Made by a program: the position numbers and the translations under genes. A stretch of DNA of 64,000 nucleotides. It comes from Phycisphaeraceae bacterium. Its GTDB lineage: Bacteria > Planctomycetota > Phycisphaerae > Phycisphaerales > UBA1924. The stretch is taken from positions 124,001-188,000 of the forward strand of contig JAHBXH010000001.1 of the NCBI GenBank assembly GCA_019636555.1, given 5' to 3'. Shown in pieces: positions 1 to 8,705 of the stretch. Below the pieces are notes generated by a model that did no database searches, was not told where the DNA came from, and worked only from the letters and a program-made list of their open reading frames with translations. The first letter of the stretch is position 1; every line of letters begins with the position of its first letter.

Positions 1-1
1 T

Positions 2-331
2 GGACTCTCGGGCCACCAGGGGACGCTGCGCGCCGCGTTCCTCATGAGGACCGGACTTTCGAAAGAGGCGTATATCGGCGTCAACAACGTGTGCAGCGTG
101 ATGGTCGATGTCGCCCGACTCCTGGTCTACGGGCTCGCGTTCTTCGACGCGCGGAGCATGCCGGAAGGCGGCATCCGAGGCTCGTTCATTGGTGCGGCGT
201 GCGTCGCGGCATTCCTCGGCGCGTTCCTCGGGTCGCGGCTGATGACAAAGATCACGCTGGAAGTTCTTCGGTTCGGAGTCGCCGCTCTTCTGATCATCAC
301 TGGAATCGCCTTGGGTGCAGGCCTGCTTTGA
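2..331 (+). CDS. TauE/SafE-family permease, C-terminal fragment
   Basis: The reading frame is open from the left edge, so the start lies outside the window. It begins GLSGHQGTLRAAFLMRTGLS, which resembles the second conserved repeat of the TauE/SafE (DUF81) sulfite/anion exporter family. At least two hydrophobic segments follow (VMVDVARLLVYGLAF and SFIGAACVAAFLGAFLG), then a last one ending IITGIALGAGLL. The family consists of inner-membrane permeases of 7-9 helices that move sulfite, sulfoacetate or related anions; the substrate here cannot be read from the fragment. The lipoprotein gene starts 20 bases downstream, so the two may be co-transcribed. Confidence 0.75.
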   Translation, partial: GLSGHQGTLRAAFLMRTGLSKEAYIGVNNVCSVMVDVARLLVYGLAFFDARSMPEGGIRGSFIGAACVAAFLGAFLGSRLMTKITLEVLRFGVAALLIITGIALGAGLL

Positions 332-351
332 TCTTCGGAATAGGCTTGGCA

Positions 352-1497
352 ATGCTCCTCACACTCCGGGCTACTCGACTCATTGCCTTCCCGACGATTC
401 TGGTTGCGCTCGGCACGATTGCCGGCTGCGCCGGGCTTGAGAGCGGTTCACTCGCGGACGAAGACAGAGTCAAAGCGGTCGCCGAGTCGTTTGGGGTTCA
501 ATGGACCGGCCTCGCTGTATCGAAGGCCGGCCGGCGATTCGTGAGCAGCCCCAACTGGCACGACGGACACTACTGGTCGGTTGCCGAACTGAAACCCGAC
601 GGGTCTCCGGCTCCGTACCCGGATCAATTCTGGAATCGATTCGACGAACGCCTGGGAATTCCGCCCGGGGATCAATTCGTCTGCGTCCAATCCGTTCATA
701 TCGATTCTTCCGATCGGCTCTGGGTACTGGATCCTGCTTCTCCAAAGTTCGCAGGGGTCATACCCGGGGGCGCCAAGCTCGTCCAATTCGATCTCGCCAC
801 CGATCGTGCCGCACGGATCATTCATTTCGATGATGCGATCGCGCCAAAGAACAGTTACCTGAACGATGTTCGCATCGATGTCGCACGCGACACGGCGTAT
901 ATCACGGATTCCGGCCTCGGCGCGATTGTTGTCGTCGATCTTCAAACTGGAAAAGCGCGCCGATTGCTTGCCGACGACCCGCGCACCAAGGCAGAGGACA
1001 TCGTTCCGGTGATCGAAGGGCGCGAACTCCGCTATTCCACCGGGCCAGAAACAGGACAGGTCCCCAAAATAAACGCCGACGGCATCGCGATCTCGAGCGA
1101 TGGCCAGTGGCTCTACTGGCAGGCACTCACCGCACGCACACTCTACAGAATCCCGACCGACGTGCTGCGCGATCCGACGAGCAGCGATGAACGTATCTCG
1201 GCCGCCGTCAAGTCGCTCGGACCCTCGGTGATGACCGATGGCATGGAGATCGATTCGCGTGGCACCCTCTACTTCACGGCGCTCGAGAAAGGATCGATCA
1301 TGACGCGAACTCCCGACGGATTGATGCAAACGATCGCCCGCGACCCGCGCATCATCTGGCCCGACAGTTTCGCGTTCGGCAGCGACGGCTCCCTCTACTT
1401 CACGACTTCGCAAATCAATCGGACCAGTCGGTTCAGCCCCCGGGGCACGATGCCCGCGAGCCCGTACTTTGTGTTCCGGCTCCCGGCCGGCTGGTGA
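352..1497 (+). CDS. Yellow/major royal jelly-like beta-propeller lipoprotein
   Basis: 381 residues. The start MLLTLRATRL is chosen because it gives a clean lipoprotein signal with a lipobox (TIAGC, Cys about residue 25); the open frame extends upstream only as an overlap with the permease gene. The body has the blade motifs of the MRJP/Yellow family: YITDSGLGAIVVVDLQTGK, then GKARRLLADDP, then DGIAISSDGQWLYWQ, and a final LPAGW. The family forms six-bladed propellers; bacterial members are secreted or envelope proteins of mostly unknown ligand. Expected location is the envelope, lipid-anchored. An SMP-30/gluconolaconase-like activity is possible but no catalytic site is visible. Confidence 0.75.
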   Translation: MLLTLRATRLIAFPTILVALGTIAGCAGLESGSLADEDRVKAVAESFGVQWTGLAVSKAGRRFVSSPNWHDGHYWSVAELKPDGSPAPYPDQFWNRFDERLGIPPGDQFVCVQSVHIDSSDRLWVLDPASPKFAGVIPGGAKLVQFDLATDRAARIIHFDDAIAPKNSYLNDVRIDVARDTAYITDSGLGAIVVVDLQTGKARRLLADDPRTKAEDIVPVIEGRELRYSTGPETGQVPKINADGIAISSDGQWLYWQALTARTLYRIPTDVLRDPTSSDERISAAVKSLGPSVMTDGMEIDSRGTLYFTALEKGSIMTRTPDGLMQTIARDPRIIWPDSFAFGSDGSLYFTTSQINRTSRFSPRGTMPASPYFVFRLPAGW

Positions 1498-1592
1498 CCG
1501 CACCGCAGGGCCGACCAGCGTGATAACCTCAGCGACGGGCGTCCTCTCCGCGCGCAGGCGTGCCGCGCCCGGCATTCTGTGGAGTCTTGGCG

Positions 1593-3059
1593 ATGCAACT
1601 CATCGGACAGGGTGGAAAAGCGCCGCGGCATCTCTTCGTGATCTTCGGCGCAACCGGCGATCTTTCGTATCGCAAGCTTCTCCCCGCGCTCTACAACATG
1701 GATCAGGACCCGGACGCGCACGACGGCCACGCGATTCTCGGTACGGCCCGCGCGAAACTCTCCGATGACGAATTCCGCAAGGCGGCCGCCGACGCACTGG
1801 CCGAGCACGGCATCGACAAATCGAAGGCGGCATCCTGGGCCAAGAAAACGCTCTACTTCCAGTCGCTCGGCGAGAGCGGGCAAGCCGAGTACAAAGCCCT
1901 CCGCGAGCGCATCGAGGCGCTCGAGCGCCAGCTCGACCTTCCGGGCAATCGCGCGTTCAACCTCGCGCTGCCGCTGCCCGCCTTTGCGCCGACCGTGGAG
2001 CGCCTCGCGGAAGCCGGGCTCAACAAATCACCCGGATGGACGCGACTGGTTCTCGAAAAGCCGTTCGGGCAGGATCTCTCGAGCTCGAGGTCTCTCAACG
2101 ACCTCGTGCACAAGTACTACTCCGAATCCAACATCTACCGGCTTGATCACTACCTCGGCAAAGACACAGTCCAGAACATCCTCGTTTTCAGGTTCGCCAA
2201 TTCGCTCTTCGAACCGCTCTGGAACCGCGACCGCATCGAGCGGGTGGAGATCACGGTCGCCGAGCAGCTCGGCGTCGAGGGGCGCGGCGCGTTCTATGAA
2301 AACGCCGGCGCGCTGCGCGACATCGTGCAGAACCACATGATGCAATTGCTCGCGCTCGTCGCCATGGAGCCCCCCGCGCTTATCGAGGCCGACAGCGTTG
2401 CGAACGAGAAAGTCAAAGTGCTCAAGTCGATCCTGCCGGTCGATCGCGACCACGCGGTCTTCGGCCAGTACGGCAAAGGGATGATGGGCAACGAAGTGGT
2501 TCCCGGGTACCAATCGGAGCACGGAGTCGCGCCGAACTCGCTCACCGAGACGTTCGTGGCGTGCAAGCTCTCGATCAACAACTGGCGATGGCAGGGCGTG
2601 CCGTTCTTCCTTCGCACGGGCAAGCGCCTCGCGAAGAAGATGACACGGATCACGGTCACGTTCAAGCGCCCGCCGGTCGCGATGTTCGATACCTTTGGCG
2701 CCTGTCTCTTCACGCAGAACCGGCTCGAACTTCTGCTCCAACCCGATGAGGGCTTCAACCTGACCGTCGAGGTGAAGAAGCCCGGCTCGGGGCTTCAGCT
2801 CCAGACGCAGAAGATGCACTTTCGCTATTCCGAGGCCTTCGGAAAACTGCCCGAGGCCTATCAGACTTTGCTGCTCGATGTCGCGCGAGGCGATCGCACG
2901 CTCTTCGTGCGCGCCGACGAAATCGAAACCTCGTGGGAGCTTTTCACGCCGCTGCTCGAACACCGCCCGCCGATTCATACGTACGGCTCGGGCTCGTGGG
3001 GACCTCAGGCCTCTTCCGAACTCCTCGCCCGTTACGGCCAGGCTTGGACCGATGCCTGA
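1593..3059 (+). CDS. zwf: glucose-6-phosphate 1-dehydrogenase
   Basis: Catalyses glucose-6-phosphate + NADP(+) to 6-phosphogluconolactone, entry to the oxidative pentose phosphate pathway. 488 residues, normal for the family. The Rossmann motif [11 protein letters not shown] lies at residues 19-29, EKPFG near 155, and the substrate/catalytic signature [13 protein letters not shown] near 182-194. The ATG at 1593 is preferred over the open frame from 1560 because GGAG lies 8 bases before it and the protein then begins just ahead of the dinucleotide fold. The pgl gene follows after 35 bases, so the first two steps of the pathway are paired. Confidence 0.97.
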   Translation: MQLIGQGGKAPRHLFVIFGATGDLSYRKLLPALYNMDQDPDAHDGHAILGTARAKLSDDEFRKAAADALAEHGIDKSKAASWAKKTLYFQSLGESGQAEYKALRERIEALERQLDLPGNRAFNLALPLPAFAPTVERLAEAGLNKSPGWTRLVLEKPFGQDLSSSRSLNDLVHKYYSESNIYRLDHYLGKDTVQNILVFRFANSLFEPLWNRDRIERVEITVAEQLGVEGRGAFYENAGALRDIVQNHMMQLLALVAMEPPALIEADSVANEKVKVLKSILPVDRDHAVFGQYGKGMMGNEVVPGYQSEHGVAPNSLTETFVACKLSINNWRWQGVPFFLRTGKRLAKKMTRITVTFKRPPVAMFDTFGACLFTQNRLELLLQPDEGFNLTVEVKKPGSGLQLQTQKMHFRYSEAFGKLPEAYQTLLLDVARGDRTLFVRADEIETSWELFTPLLEHRPPIHTYGSGSWGPQASSELLARYGQAWTDA

Positions 3060-3094
3060 ATCGCCTCTCACGCTCCGCGCGTTATGCTCCGCGC

Positions 3095-3805
3095 ATGGCT
3101 CACGTTGTTCACTCGTACGCCGATCTGCCCGCCGCGGCACACGCCTGCGCCGATCGTGTCGCCCACCTCCTCCGCGAACTAATCGGCGTGCGCGGCACCG
3201 CGCATCTCGGCCTCTCCGGGGGCAATACTCCGAAGACGATGTACGCCGTGCTCGCCGGATTGCCCGGTATCGATTGGTCGCGTGTGCATTTCTGGTGGGG
3301 CGATGAGCGATGCGTTCCGCTCACCGACAAGGACAGCAACGAACGAATGGCCCGCGAGTCTCTCTTGTCACGCATCGCGTTCGCGGAATCGAACGTGCAC
3401 GCGTTGCCAACGACCCTCGCGCCCGCCGAGTGTGCCGCGGCATACGAAGCCGAGCTCCGGCGAAGCTGCGAGGCGGATCCGCAGGCTCGTATGCCCGTGA
3501 TCGACATCCTGCTTCTGGGCATCGGTGACGACGGGCACACTCTCAGCCTCTTCCCCGGCTCTCCCACGCTCGCCGAGTCCTCGAAGGCCGTGGCGTCCAC
3601 CAAGGCGCCGCCGACTTCGCCCGTCAAAGACCGCGTCACGCTCACGATTCCGGCGGCAAGGGCGGCCAGGTATCGCATCTTTCTGGCTTCCGGTCCCGAC
3701 AAGAAGCCCGTGGTTTCCGGTTGCCTCGCAACTCCGCCCCGAGATCAGCCCTCCGCCAGAGTCGGGGATGCCGAGTGGTTTCTGGACGCCGCGGCGACTC
3801 CGTAA
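3095..3805 (+). CDS. pgl: 6-phosphogluconolactonase
   Basis: Hydrolyses 6-phosphogluconolactone to 6-phosphogluconate, directly after zwf. 236 residues, typical of the DevB/SOL family. Signatures are GLSGGNTPKTMY (about residues 38-49), FWWGDERCVPL with the SNERMAR that follows it, and LLLGIGDDGHTLSLFPG (about 138-155). The start is the ATG whose product begins MAHVVHSYADL; there is no Shine-Dalgarno, but TATGCT at 3083-3088 ends 6 bases before the start, which suggests a leaderless transcript or a weak internal promoter. It may also be read from zwf. Confidence 0.96.
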   Translation: MAHVVHSYADLPAAAHACADRVAHLLRELIGVRGTAHLGLSGGNTPKTMYAVLAGLPGIDWSRVHFWWGDERCVPLTDKDSNERMARESLLSRIAFAESNVHALPTTLAPAECAAAYEAELRRSCEADPQARMPVIDILLLGIGDDGHTLSLFPGSPTLAESSKAVASTKAPPTSPVKDRVTLTIPAARAARYRIFLASGPDKKPVVSGCLATPPRDQPSARVGDAEWFLDAAATP

Positions 3806-3861
3806 CCGGGCTCAAGCCGCGTGCATTCCTAGCATTCTCTCTTCTCCCCGGAGTGTTCTGC

Positions 3862-5001
3862 ATGCGCGTGATCGTCACCGGCCAGGTTGGCATGGAAAAG
3901 AAACCCTACCTCGACCAGGTCGCCAAATTCGCCGGGCAGCAGGGAGAAAATCTCCACGTTTATCACGTCGGCGACATGATGTACAAGGAAACGACGGATG
4001 TGCGCCCGGGCAAGATTCTGGATCTGCCCCTTTCCCGCCTCAACTCGCTCCGGCGCGCCGCGTTCAAGGACATCATCGCCGACTCGCGCGATCAGAAAAA
4101 CGTGCTCGTCAATACGCACGCCACGTTCCGCTGGCGCCACGGCCTGTTCAGCGCGTTCGACTTCGATCAGATCGCCAAGTTCCAGCCCGACATGTTCATC
4201 TGCCTCGTCGACAACATCGAGGTCGTGCACGATCGACTCCACAAGGAGCACGAGATCGACGCCACGCTGAAAGACTGCATGGTCTGGCGCGAGGAAGAAA
4301 TCCTCGCCACCGAGCTCATGAGCAAGGCGATCCCCGGCTCGCAGTTCGCGATCATGGCGCGCGGCCGGCACGCGAGCACGACGCGCACGCTCTTTCGACT
4401 CTCCTGCCGCCCGCAGATGCGCAAGGTGTACCCCTCGTTCCCGATGAGCCACGTCGTCGACATGCCCGACGTGCTCGCCGAGATCGACGCCTTCCGCGCC
4501 GCGCTCGCCGAACACTTCATCACCTTCGATCCCGGCGACGTGGATGAGAAACTGCTGCTCGAGCGCTCCATCGCCGCGGCACGAGAAGGCAAGGAATTCC
4601 TCGACGTCACCCCCCACTCGTACGGCGGCAGCAAGAGCGCGGACGGCCCGCCCCTGCGCGTGCGCATCCGCGAAGTGCTCGACATCGCGGGCGACATCGA
4701 CGGCCAGATCTACATGCGCGATTTCAAGCTCATCGATCAATCCGACATGATCGTGAGCCTGATTCCGGAAATCCCGACCGCGAAGGGGACCGAATTCCCC
4801 GGGCTGTCCAGCGGCGTCGAGCGCGAGCTGCACCACGCCTTCGAGCACACCAAAGAAGTGTTCGTGGTCTGGAAGCCCAAGAAAGCACCGAGCCCGTTCA
4901 TCACCGAAACCGCCACCAAGATCTTCAAGAGCGTGGAAGAGGCGCTGCAGTATTTCGAGCAGAACGGGTACTTCGCTGAGAAAAACCTGTTCGGGCATTA
5001 G
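3862..5001 (+). CDS. adenylate kinase-like P-loop protein with C-terminal 2-deoxyribosyltransferase-like domain
   Basis: 379 residues. The N-terminus has the fold start of archaeal-type adenylate kinases (MRVIVTGQVGMEKK), but the P-loop reads GQVGMEKK: the Lys is kept and the usual Thr/Ser after it is Lys. A middle region keeps DNIEVVHDRL and an ARGRHAS stretch. Residues about 280-370 resemble nucleoside 2-deoxyribosyltransferases: FKLIDQSDMIVSLIPE, then GLSSGVERELHHAFEHTKE and FVVW, then APSPF. The combination suggests a nucleotide-binding or nucleotide-processing protein, not a normal kinase. GGAG lies 8 bases before the start. It sits 56 bases after pgl on the same strand. Specific substrate unknown. 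Confidence 0.65.
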   Translation: MRVIVTGQVGMEKKPYLDQVAKFAGQQGENLHVYHVGDMMYKETTDVRPGKILDLPLSRLNSLRRAAFKDIIADSRDQKNVLVNTHATFRWRHGLFSAFDFDQIAKFQPDMFICLVDNIEVVHDRLHKEHEIDATLKDCMVWREEEILATELMSKAIPGSQFAIMARGRHASTTRTLFRLSCRPQMRKVYPSFPMSHVVDMPDVLAEIDAFRAALAEHFITFDPGDVDEKLLLERSIAAAREGKEFLDVTPHSYGGSKSADGPPLRVRIREVLDIAGDIDGQIYMRDFKLIDQSDMIVSLIPEIPTAKGTEFPGLSSGVERELHHAFEHTKEVFVVWKPKKAPSPFITETATKIFKSVEEALQYFEQNGYFAEKNLFGH

Positions 5002-5158
5002 CGGTGCATCCGCCGGATTTCACTGGTGTTTGCCCTCCCGCCCCGGTAGGCTGGCCTGCGCGTTACCGCGGGTGAACTTATGAATTCCGCTCTTCGCGCC
5101 TGCGTCGTGATCGTCGACTCGTGCGACGTTTTCCAATGCACTTGAAAGGAGGTCCCCC

Positions 5159-5962
5159 GTGAGACCCCACCGCATCGCCGTTTCGGTTGCCGCCTGCCTG
5201 TCGACCGCCGCTCTTGCACAAATATTCCTGGGTCCAATGCCCTATCTCTGCTCGAGCGACAGCCCCTGGCCCGTCGGCGCTCCCAACTTCTATCTCGAAG
5301 ATTTCGAGGACAGCATGCTCAATACGCCGGGCGTCTCGGGAAACGGACAGCCCGTGGGCCCGGGTGGAAACACCGATTCCGTGGATTGTGACGACGGCAC
5401 GATCGACGGCTCCGGAACCCTGGGTCACTCTTATTTCGGCTTCGGTGATCCCGGACTGACCTTCACTTTCGATGCCGCCGCGTTCGGCGGCAAATACCCA
5501 CAGCGAGTCGGAATCGTCTGGACCGACGGTGTGCACAACAACACTCCCGATTCCGTTCACTTCGAGGCTTTCGACTCGACCGGCGTCAGAATCGGCGAGA
5601 TCACCGGCTCTCACCCCGACAATTCGGCCGTAGGCCAGACCGCCGAGGACCGCTTCTACGGAATCGAGCTCGCAACGGGCATTTCCAAGATCCGCATCTA
5701 CCAGACCGCCGGCTGCTGCGGCATCGAAGTGGATCACCTTCAGTACGGCTTTCTTGATAACGCATGTCCAGGCGACTTGAACGGAGACGGCCTCGTGGAA
5801 GACACCGACTTCGTCATCTTCGTCGCCGCGTACAACATCCTGGACTGCGCCGACCCCTCGATGCCCGCCGGCTGCCCGGCGGACCTCAATAGCGACGGCT
5901 TCGTCGATGATGCCGATTTTGTGCTCTTTGTCGCGGCGTACAACGACCTGATTTGTCCCTAG
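5159..5962 (+). CDS. secreted protein with GC-type dockerin tail
   Basis: 267 residues, GTG start fixed by a near-perfect AAGGAGG 6 bases upstream and by the signal peptide that follows (MRPHRIAVSVAACLSTAALA). The body (about 24-200) is a beta-rich domain with DFEDSMLNTPG near residue 45 and RIYQTAGCCGIEVDH before the tail; no catalytic family is recognised. Residues 202-267 are the two-unit tail: CPGDLNGDGLVEDTDF, NILDCADPSMPAGC, then a second DLNSDGFVDDADF unit and final CP. Each unit has the DxNxDGxxxDxxD calcium-loop spacing of type I dockerin. Expected to be exported. Confidence 0.85.
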   Translation: MRPHRIAVSVAACLSTAALAQIFLGPMPYLCSSDSPWPVGAPNFYLEDFEDSMLNTPGVSGNGQPVGPGGNTDSVDCDDGTIDGSGTLGHSYFGFGDPGLTFTFDAAAFGGKYPQRVGIVWTDGVHNNTPDSVHFEAFDSTGVRIGEITGSHPDNSAVGQTAEDRFYGIELATGISKIRIYQTAGCCGIEVDHLQYGFLDNACPGDLNGDGLVEDTDFVIFVAAYNILDCADPSMPAGCPADLNSDGFVDDADFVLFVAAYNDLICP

Positions 5963-6040
5963 AAACAGGCCCAACTCGTTTTTTGTGCTGAAATTAGCAA
6001 CCCTTTCGGTACACTTCCGACGGAGAAACCGGAGGGATAC

Positions 6041-6850
6041 ATGAGAAAGCTCGCCGCGGCCGCGACTGTTCTGTTCGCCCATTTCTGCCAAGGTCAGCAG
6101 TTCTTCGACGGAACTTTCCTCGACTCGCAATGGACCGCATCGAAACTCGTGGACACCACGCCGAGCGCCGATGCGCTCGTGAGCGGCCTTCGAGGCTCGG
6201 GGGGCATGCCCGGTGATTGCCGCCTTGTCGTGCACAACTGGCAAGTTGTTCCCGCTGGGGTTTCCATCCTGTTCGGACATATCAAGTCCTCTCTCCCGCA
6301 CAGCGCCGGCGCACTCGGCTCTACAGCTTCGCTCGAGATTTCGTTCGACGCGGCATGCAATTCCGCGCCGCACGTCAACGCCATCGGTTTCGGGCCGGTG
6401 CTCTTTCAGGGAAGCAAACGCTTTACTGTTCCGGGAGTAGCGGCACTAGCGGGCGGCCCGTGGGTGCACTACTCGGGAACGATCCGCCGCACCGATTGGG
6501 TCCAGATTGGTGGTTCGGACAAACCCGATTTTTCCGCCGGCGCCGACCCCGTGTTTTTGGGCTTTTACTCCGGCAACGGTGGCAGCGGGATCGATGCACG
6601 TCTAACCGCGAGCGGTCGCGTGGACAATTTCCTCGTTCGCTACATCCCCGCCTGCCCGGCCGATCTCAACGGCGACGGGCTCGTCGAGGACACCGACTTC
6701 ACTATTTTCGTCGCGGCGTACAACATCCTCGACTGTGCCGATCCGTCGATGCCCGCGAATTGCCCCGCCGATTTCAATTCCGACGGCTTCGTCGATGACG
6801 CCGATTTCCTGGTGTTCGTCCAGGCGTACAACGAACTTCTTTGCCCCTGA
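6041..6850 (+). CDS. secreted protein with GC-type dockerin tail
   Basis: 269 residues with a signal peptide (MRKLAAAATVLFAHFCQGQ) and GGAGGG just ahead of the ATG. The body (about 20-200) looks like a jelly-roll or lectin-like beta domain (HYSGTIRRTDWVQIG, FLGFYSGNGGSG) of unknown ligand; I see no active-site motif. The tail at 205-269 has CPADLNGDGLVEDTDF, the NILDCADPSMPANC linker and a second unit ending LLCP. It lies 78 bases after another tailed gene on the same strand, but the bodies are not alike, so this is a pair by tag and not by tandem duplication. Confidence 0.83.
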   Translation: MRKLAAAATVLFAHFCQGQQFFDGTFLDSQWTASKLVDTTPSADALVSGLRGSGGMPGDCRLVVHNWQVVPAGVSILFGHIKSSLPHSAGALGSTASLEISFDAACNSAPHVNAIGFGPVLFQGSKRFTVPGVAALAGGPWVHYSGTIRRTDWVQIGGSDKPDFSAGADPVFLGFYSGNGGSGIDARLTASGRVDNFLVRYIPACPADLNGDGLVEDTDFTIFVAAYNILDCADPSMPANCPADFNSDGFVDDADFLVFVQAYNELLCP

Positions 6851-6917
6851 TCTCGCTGGAATACCCTGAAATTCTCGCCGCGGCACTCCGAACAACCGGT
6901 TGGGAGGTCCTTGCACC

Positions 6918-7316
6918 GTGTCTCAGCATCCCGGCCAGAACCCGTTCGCCGCAACCTCTGATGCGCCCGACGCGGAAGTTCGCAGCTACGCGACATTCAC
7001 GCACCTCGTGCCGCTGATCGCGCATCTGGGCGGGCCGTTCATCATCCCGTTGGTCGCCGCGATCATCATGTGGCAGATTAAAAAGGACGAGAGCCCGTTC
7101 CTCGATGACCACGGACGCGAATCGACCAACTTCCAGCTCTCGATGTTGATCTATGCGATTCTCGTCGTACCCATCGCAGCAATTATCACCTGCGGCCTGG
7201 GCGCGATCCTCGCGATCCCGCTGCTCGTCCTCAACATCGTCGGCTGCATCCTCGCCGCCAAAGCGGCACACCGCGGCGAGTACTACCGCTACCCGATGAG
7301 CATCCGCATCGTCTGA
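6918..7316 (+). CDS. DUF4870 small membrane protein
   Basis: 132 residues. The GTG at 6918 is preferred over the TTG at 6900 because GGAGGT (6903-6908) then sits 9 bases before the start. The protein has an N-terminal soluble stretch (HPGQNPFAATSDAPDA) and three hydrophobic segments: THLVPLIAHLGGPFIIPLVA, then AAIIMW; LSMLIYAILVVPIAAIITC; GAILAIPLLVLNIVGCILAA. The pattern plus FLDDHGRESTNFQLS is that of DUF4870 (Tic20-like) proteins, whose role is unknown. The lptB gene starts 40 bases downstream. Confidence 0.85.
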   Translation: MSQHPGQNPFAATSDAPDAEVRSYATFTHLVPLIAHLGGPFIIPLVAAIIMWQIKKDESPFLDDHGRESTNFQLSMLIYAILVVPIAAIITCGLGAILAIPLLVLNIVGCILAAKAAHRGEYYRYPMSIRIV

Positions 7317-7342
7317 TGCGCCCATTCCATCGCGCATTCTCC

Positions 7343-7348
7343 TATAAT
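7343..7348 (+). promoter_or_regulatory. TATAAT -10 element of lptB
   Basis: A perfect TATAAT ends 8 bases before the GTG of lptB, so transcription would begin at or beside the start codon. No Shine-Dalgarno is present and no -35 hexamer is obvious. This implies a leaderless mRNA. Confidence 0.55.
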
Positions 7349-7356
7349 CCGCACTC

Positions 7357-8202
7357 GTGCCACTCCTCCAGTGCGTCAAGCTGCACAAGACCTACGCCGG
7401 CCGCGTCGTTGTGGACGACATGTCCTTCCACATCGAGCGCGGCGAGATCGTCGGCCTGCTCGGACGCAACGGCGCCGGCAAAACGACGAGTTTCCGCATG
7501 ACGATCGGCATGATCGATGCTGATCCGGCCGTATTGAGTGGGGGTGGCGGCGCTGGCGATGGACGCGTTTATTTCGACGGACGCGATATCACCACCCTCC
7601 CGATGTACAAGCGGGCGCGGCTCGGCATGGGCTATCTCAGCCAGGAACCCTCGATCTTCCAGCGACTCACCTGCGAGCAGAATCTGCTTGCAATCCTCGA
7701 AACGACCGGCACGCCCCACGGCCTGCGCAAGAAGAAGGCCGCCGAACTCCTCGAGCGCTTCGGGCTCAAGCACAAGGCCAAACAACTCGCCCGCACCTGC
7801 TCCGGTGGCGAGCGCCGCAAACTCGAGATCGCACGCGCCCTCGTCACCAACCCCAAACTCATCCTCCTCGATGAACCCTTCAGCGGCGTCGACCCGATCG
7901 CTGTCGAAGACCTACAGAACGAGATCCGCCACCTCGCGCACGATCACGGGCCCGGGCGCGAGGGCATCGCCTTCCTCATCACCGATCACAACGTGCAGCA
8001 GACTCTGCGTGTTTGCGACCGAGCCTACATCCTCGACAGCGGCAGAGAGCTCGCCGAGGGCACGCCCCGCGAGCTCATCAACGACGAGATGGTCCGGCGC
8101 GCCTATCTCGGCTCGCTCTTCCGGGGCGATGAGTTCGATCATCTGCCCGAGCGTCGCCTGCGTCGAGACGACGAAAACAACGATCGCGGAGACGCGGCAT
8201 GA
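7357..8202 (+). CDS. lptB: LPS export ABC transporter ATP-binding protein
   Basis: Cytoplasmic ATPase of the Lpt bridge that pulls LPS out of the inner membrane; partners LptF, LptG and LptC are not in the window. 281 residues, about 40 longer than E. coli LptB. Walker A GRNGAGKTT at 36-44, Q-loop in GYLSQEPSIFQRL, signature CSGGERRKLEIARAL near 148, Walker B LILLDEPF near 168, ITDHNV switch region, and the family-typical ILDSGRELAEGTP. Odd points: a Gly-rich insertion (VLSGGGGAGDGRV) after the Walker A helix, Cys in place of Leu in the signature, and a charged C-terminal tail. GTG start. Its TGA overlaps the next ATG. Confidence 0.9.
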   Translation: MPLLQCVKLHKTYAGRVVVDDMSFHIERGEIVGLLGRNGAGKTTSFRMTIGMIDADPAVLSGGGGAGDGRVYFDGRDITTLPMYKRARLGMGYLSQEPSIFQRLTCEQNLLAILETTGTPHGLRKKKAAELLERFGLKHKAKQLARTCSGGERRKLEIARALVTNPKLILLDEPFSGVDPIAVEDLQNEIRHLAHDHGPGREGIAFLITDHNVQQTLRVCDRAYILDSGRELAEGTPRELINDEMVRRAYLGSLFRGDEFDHLPERRLRRDDENNDRGDAA

Positions 8203-8705
8203 AGAGCGCACTCCGGCTCACCGGTTCACTCGGTCTACTCATCTCCCTCGCGGGCTGCTCACAAAAGGTGATCGAGATCACGACCGAGCCCGAGGGTGCG
8301 CTCGTCACACTCAACGACGTCCCGGTCGGTCGCACGCCTCTCCAGACCGAATTCACGTATTACGGCGACTACGACGTGCAGGTCCGAAAGGACGGGTACG
8401 AACCGCTTCGCACCAAGGCGACCGCCTGGACGCCGATCTATGAGCGCGCGCCGCTCGACCTCGTCACGGCGCCGATTCCCTATGAAACCGTGGTGAAATG
8501 GCACTTCAAACTCGAGCCCGCGCTCGAAAAGACCGAGCCAAAGCAGCAGTTCGAAGAAGGCCTGATCACGCGGGCCAAGGGATTGCGCGAGCAGGTGGAC
8601 GAGCCCGCGCCGGCAAAGGCCGAAGCGCCGAAAGAACCAGCACCGCCCGCGACGCTGCCCAGCGACGCCGTAAAGACCGCGCCGCCCCCACCCCCGCCCG
8701 CTTAG
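8199..8705 (+). CDS. PEGA-domain lipoprotein
   Basis: 168 residues; the ATGA overlap with lptB implies translational coupling. Signal peptide with lipobox (LISLAGC, Cys about 22). A single PEGA domain follows: ITTEPEGALVTLNDVPVGR, then TPLQTEF, then YDVQVRKDGYEPL. The second half is charged and ends in a Pro/Ala-rich tail (PPPPPPA), which may span periplasm or wall. PEGA domains are found in surface and envelope proteins and are thought to bind other envelope components. The overlap with lptB suggests an envelope-assembly role. The gene converges on the S74 protein gene, and the two 3' ends overlap by 4 bases. Confidence 0.85.
   Translation: MKSALRLTGSLGLLISLAGCSQKVIEITTEPEGALVTLNDVPVGRTPLQTEFTYYGDYDVQVRKDGYEPLRTKATAWTPIYERAPLDLVTAPIPYETVVKWHFKLEPALEKTEPKQQFEEGLITRAKGLREQVDEPAPAKAEAPKEPAPPATLPSDAVKTAPPPPPPA

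Noticed and set aside
448..1575. 375-residue minus-strand frame opposite the MRJP-like gene
   Set aside because: No start signal, Arg-rich composition, and the plus-strand gene is well supported.
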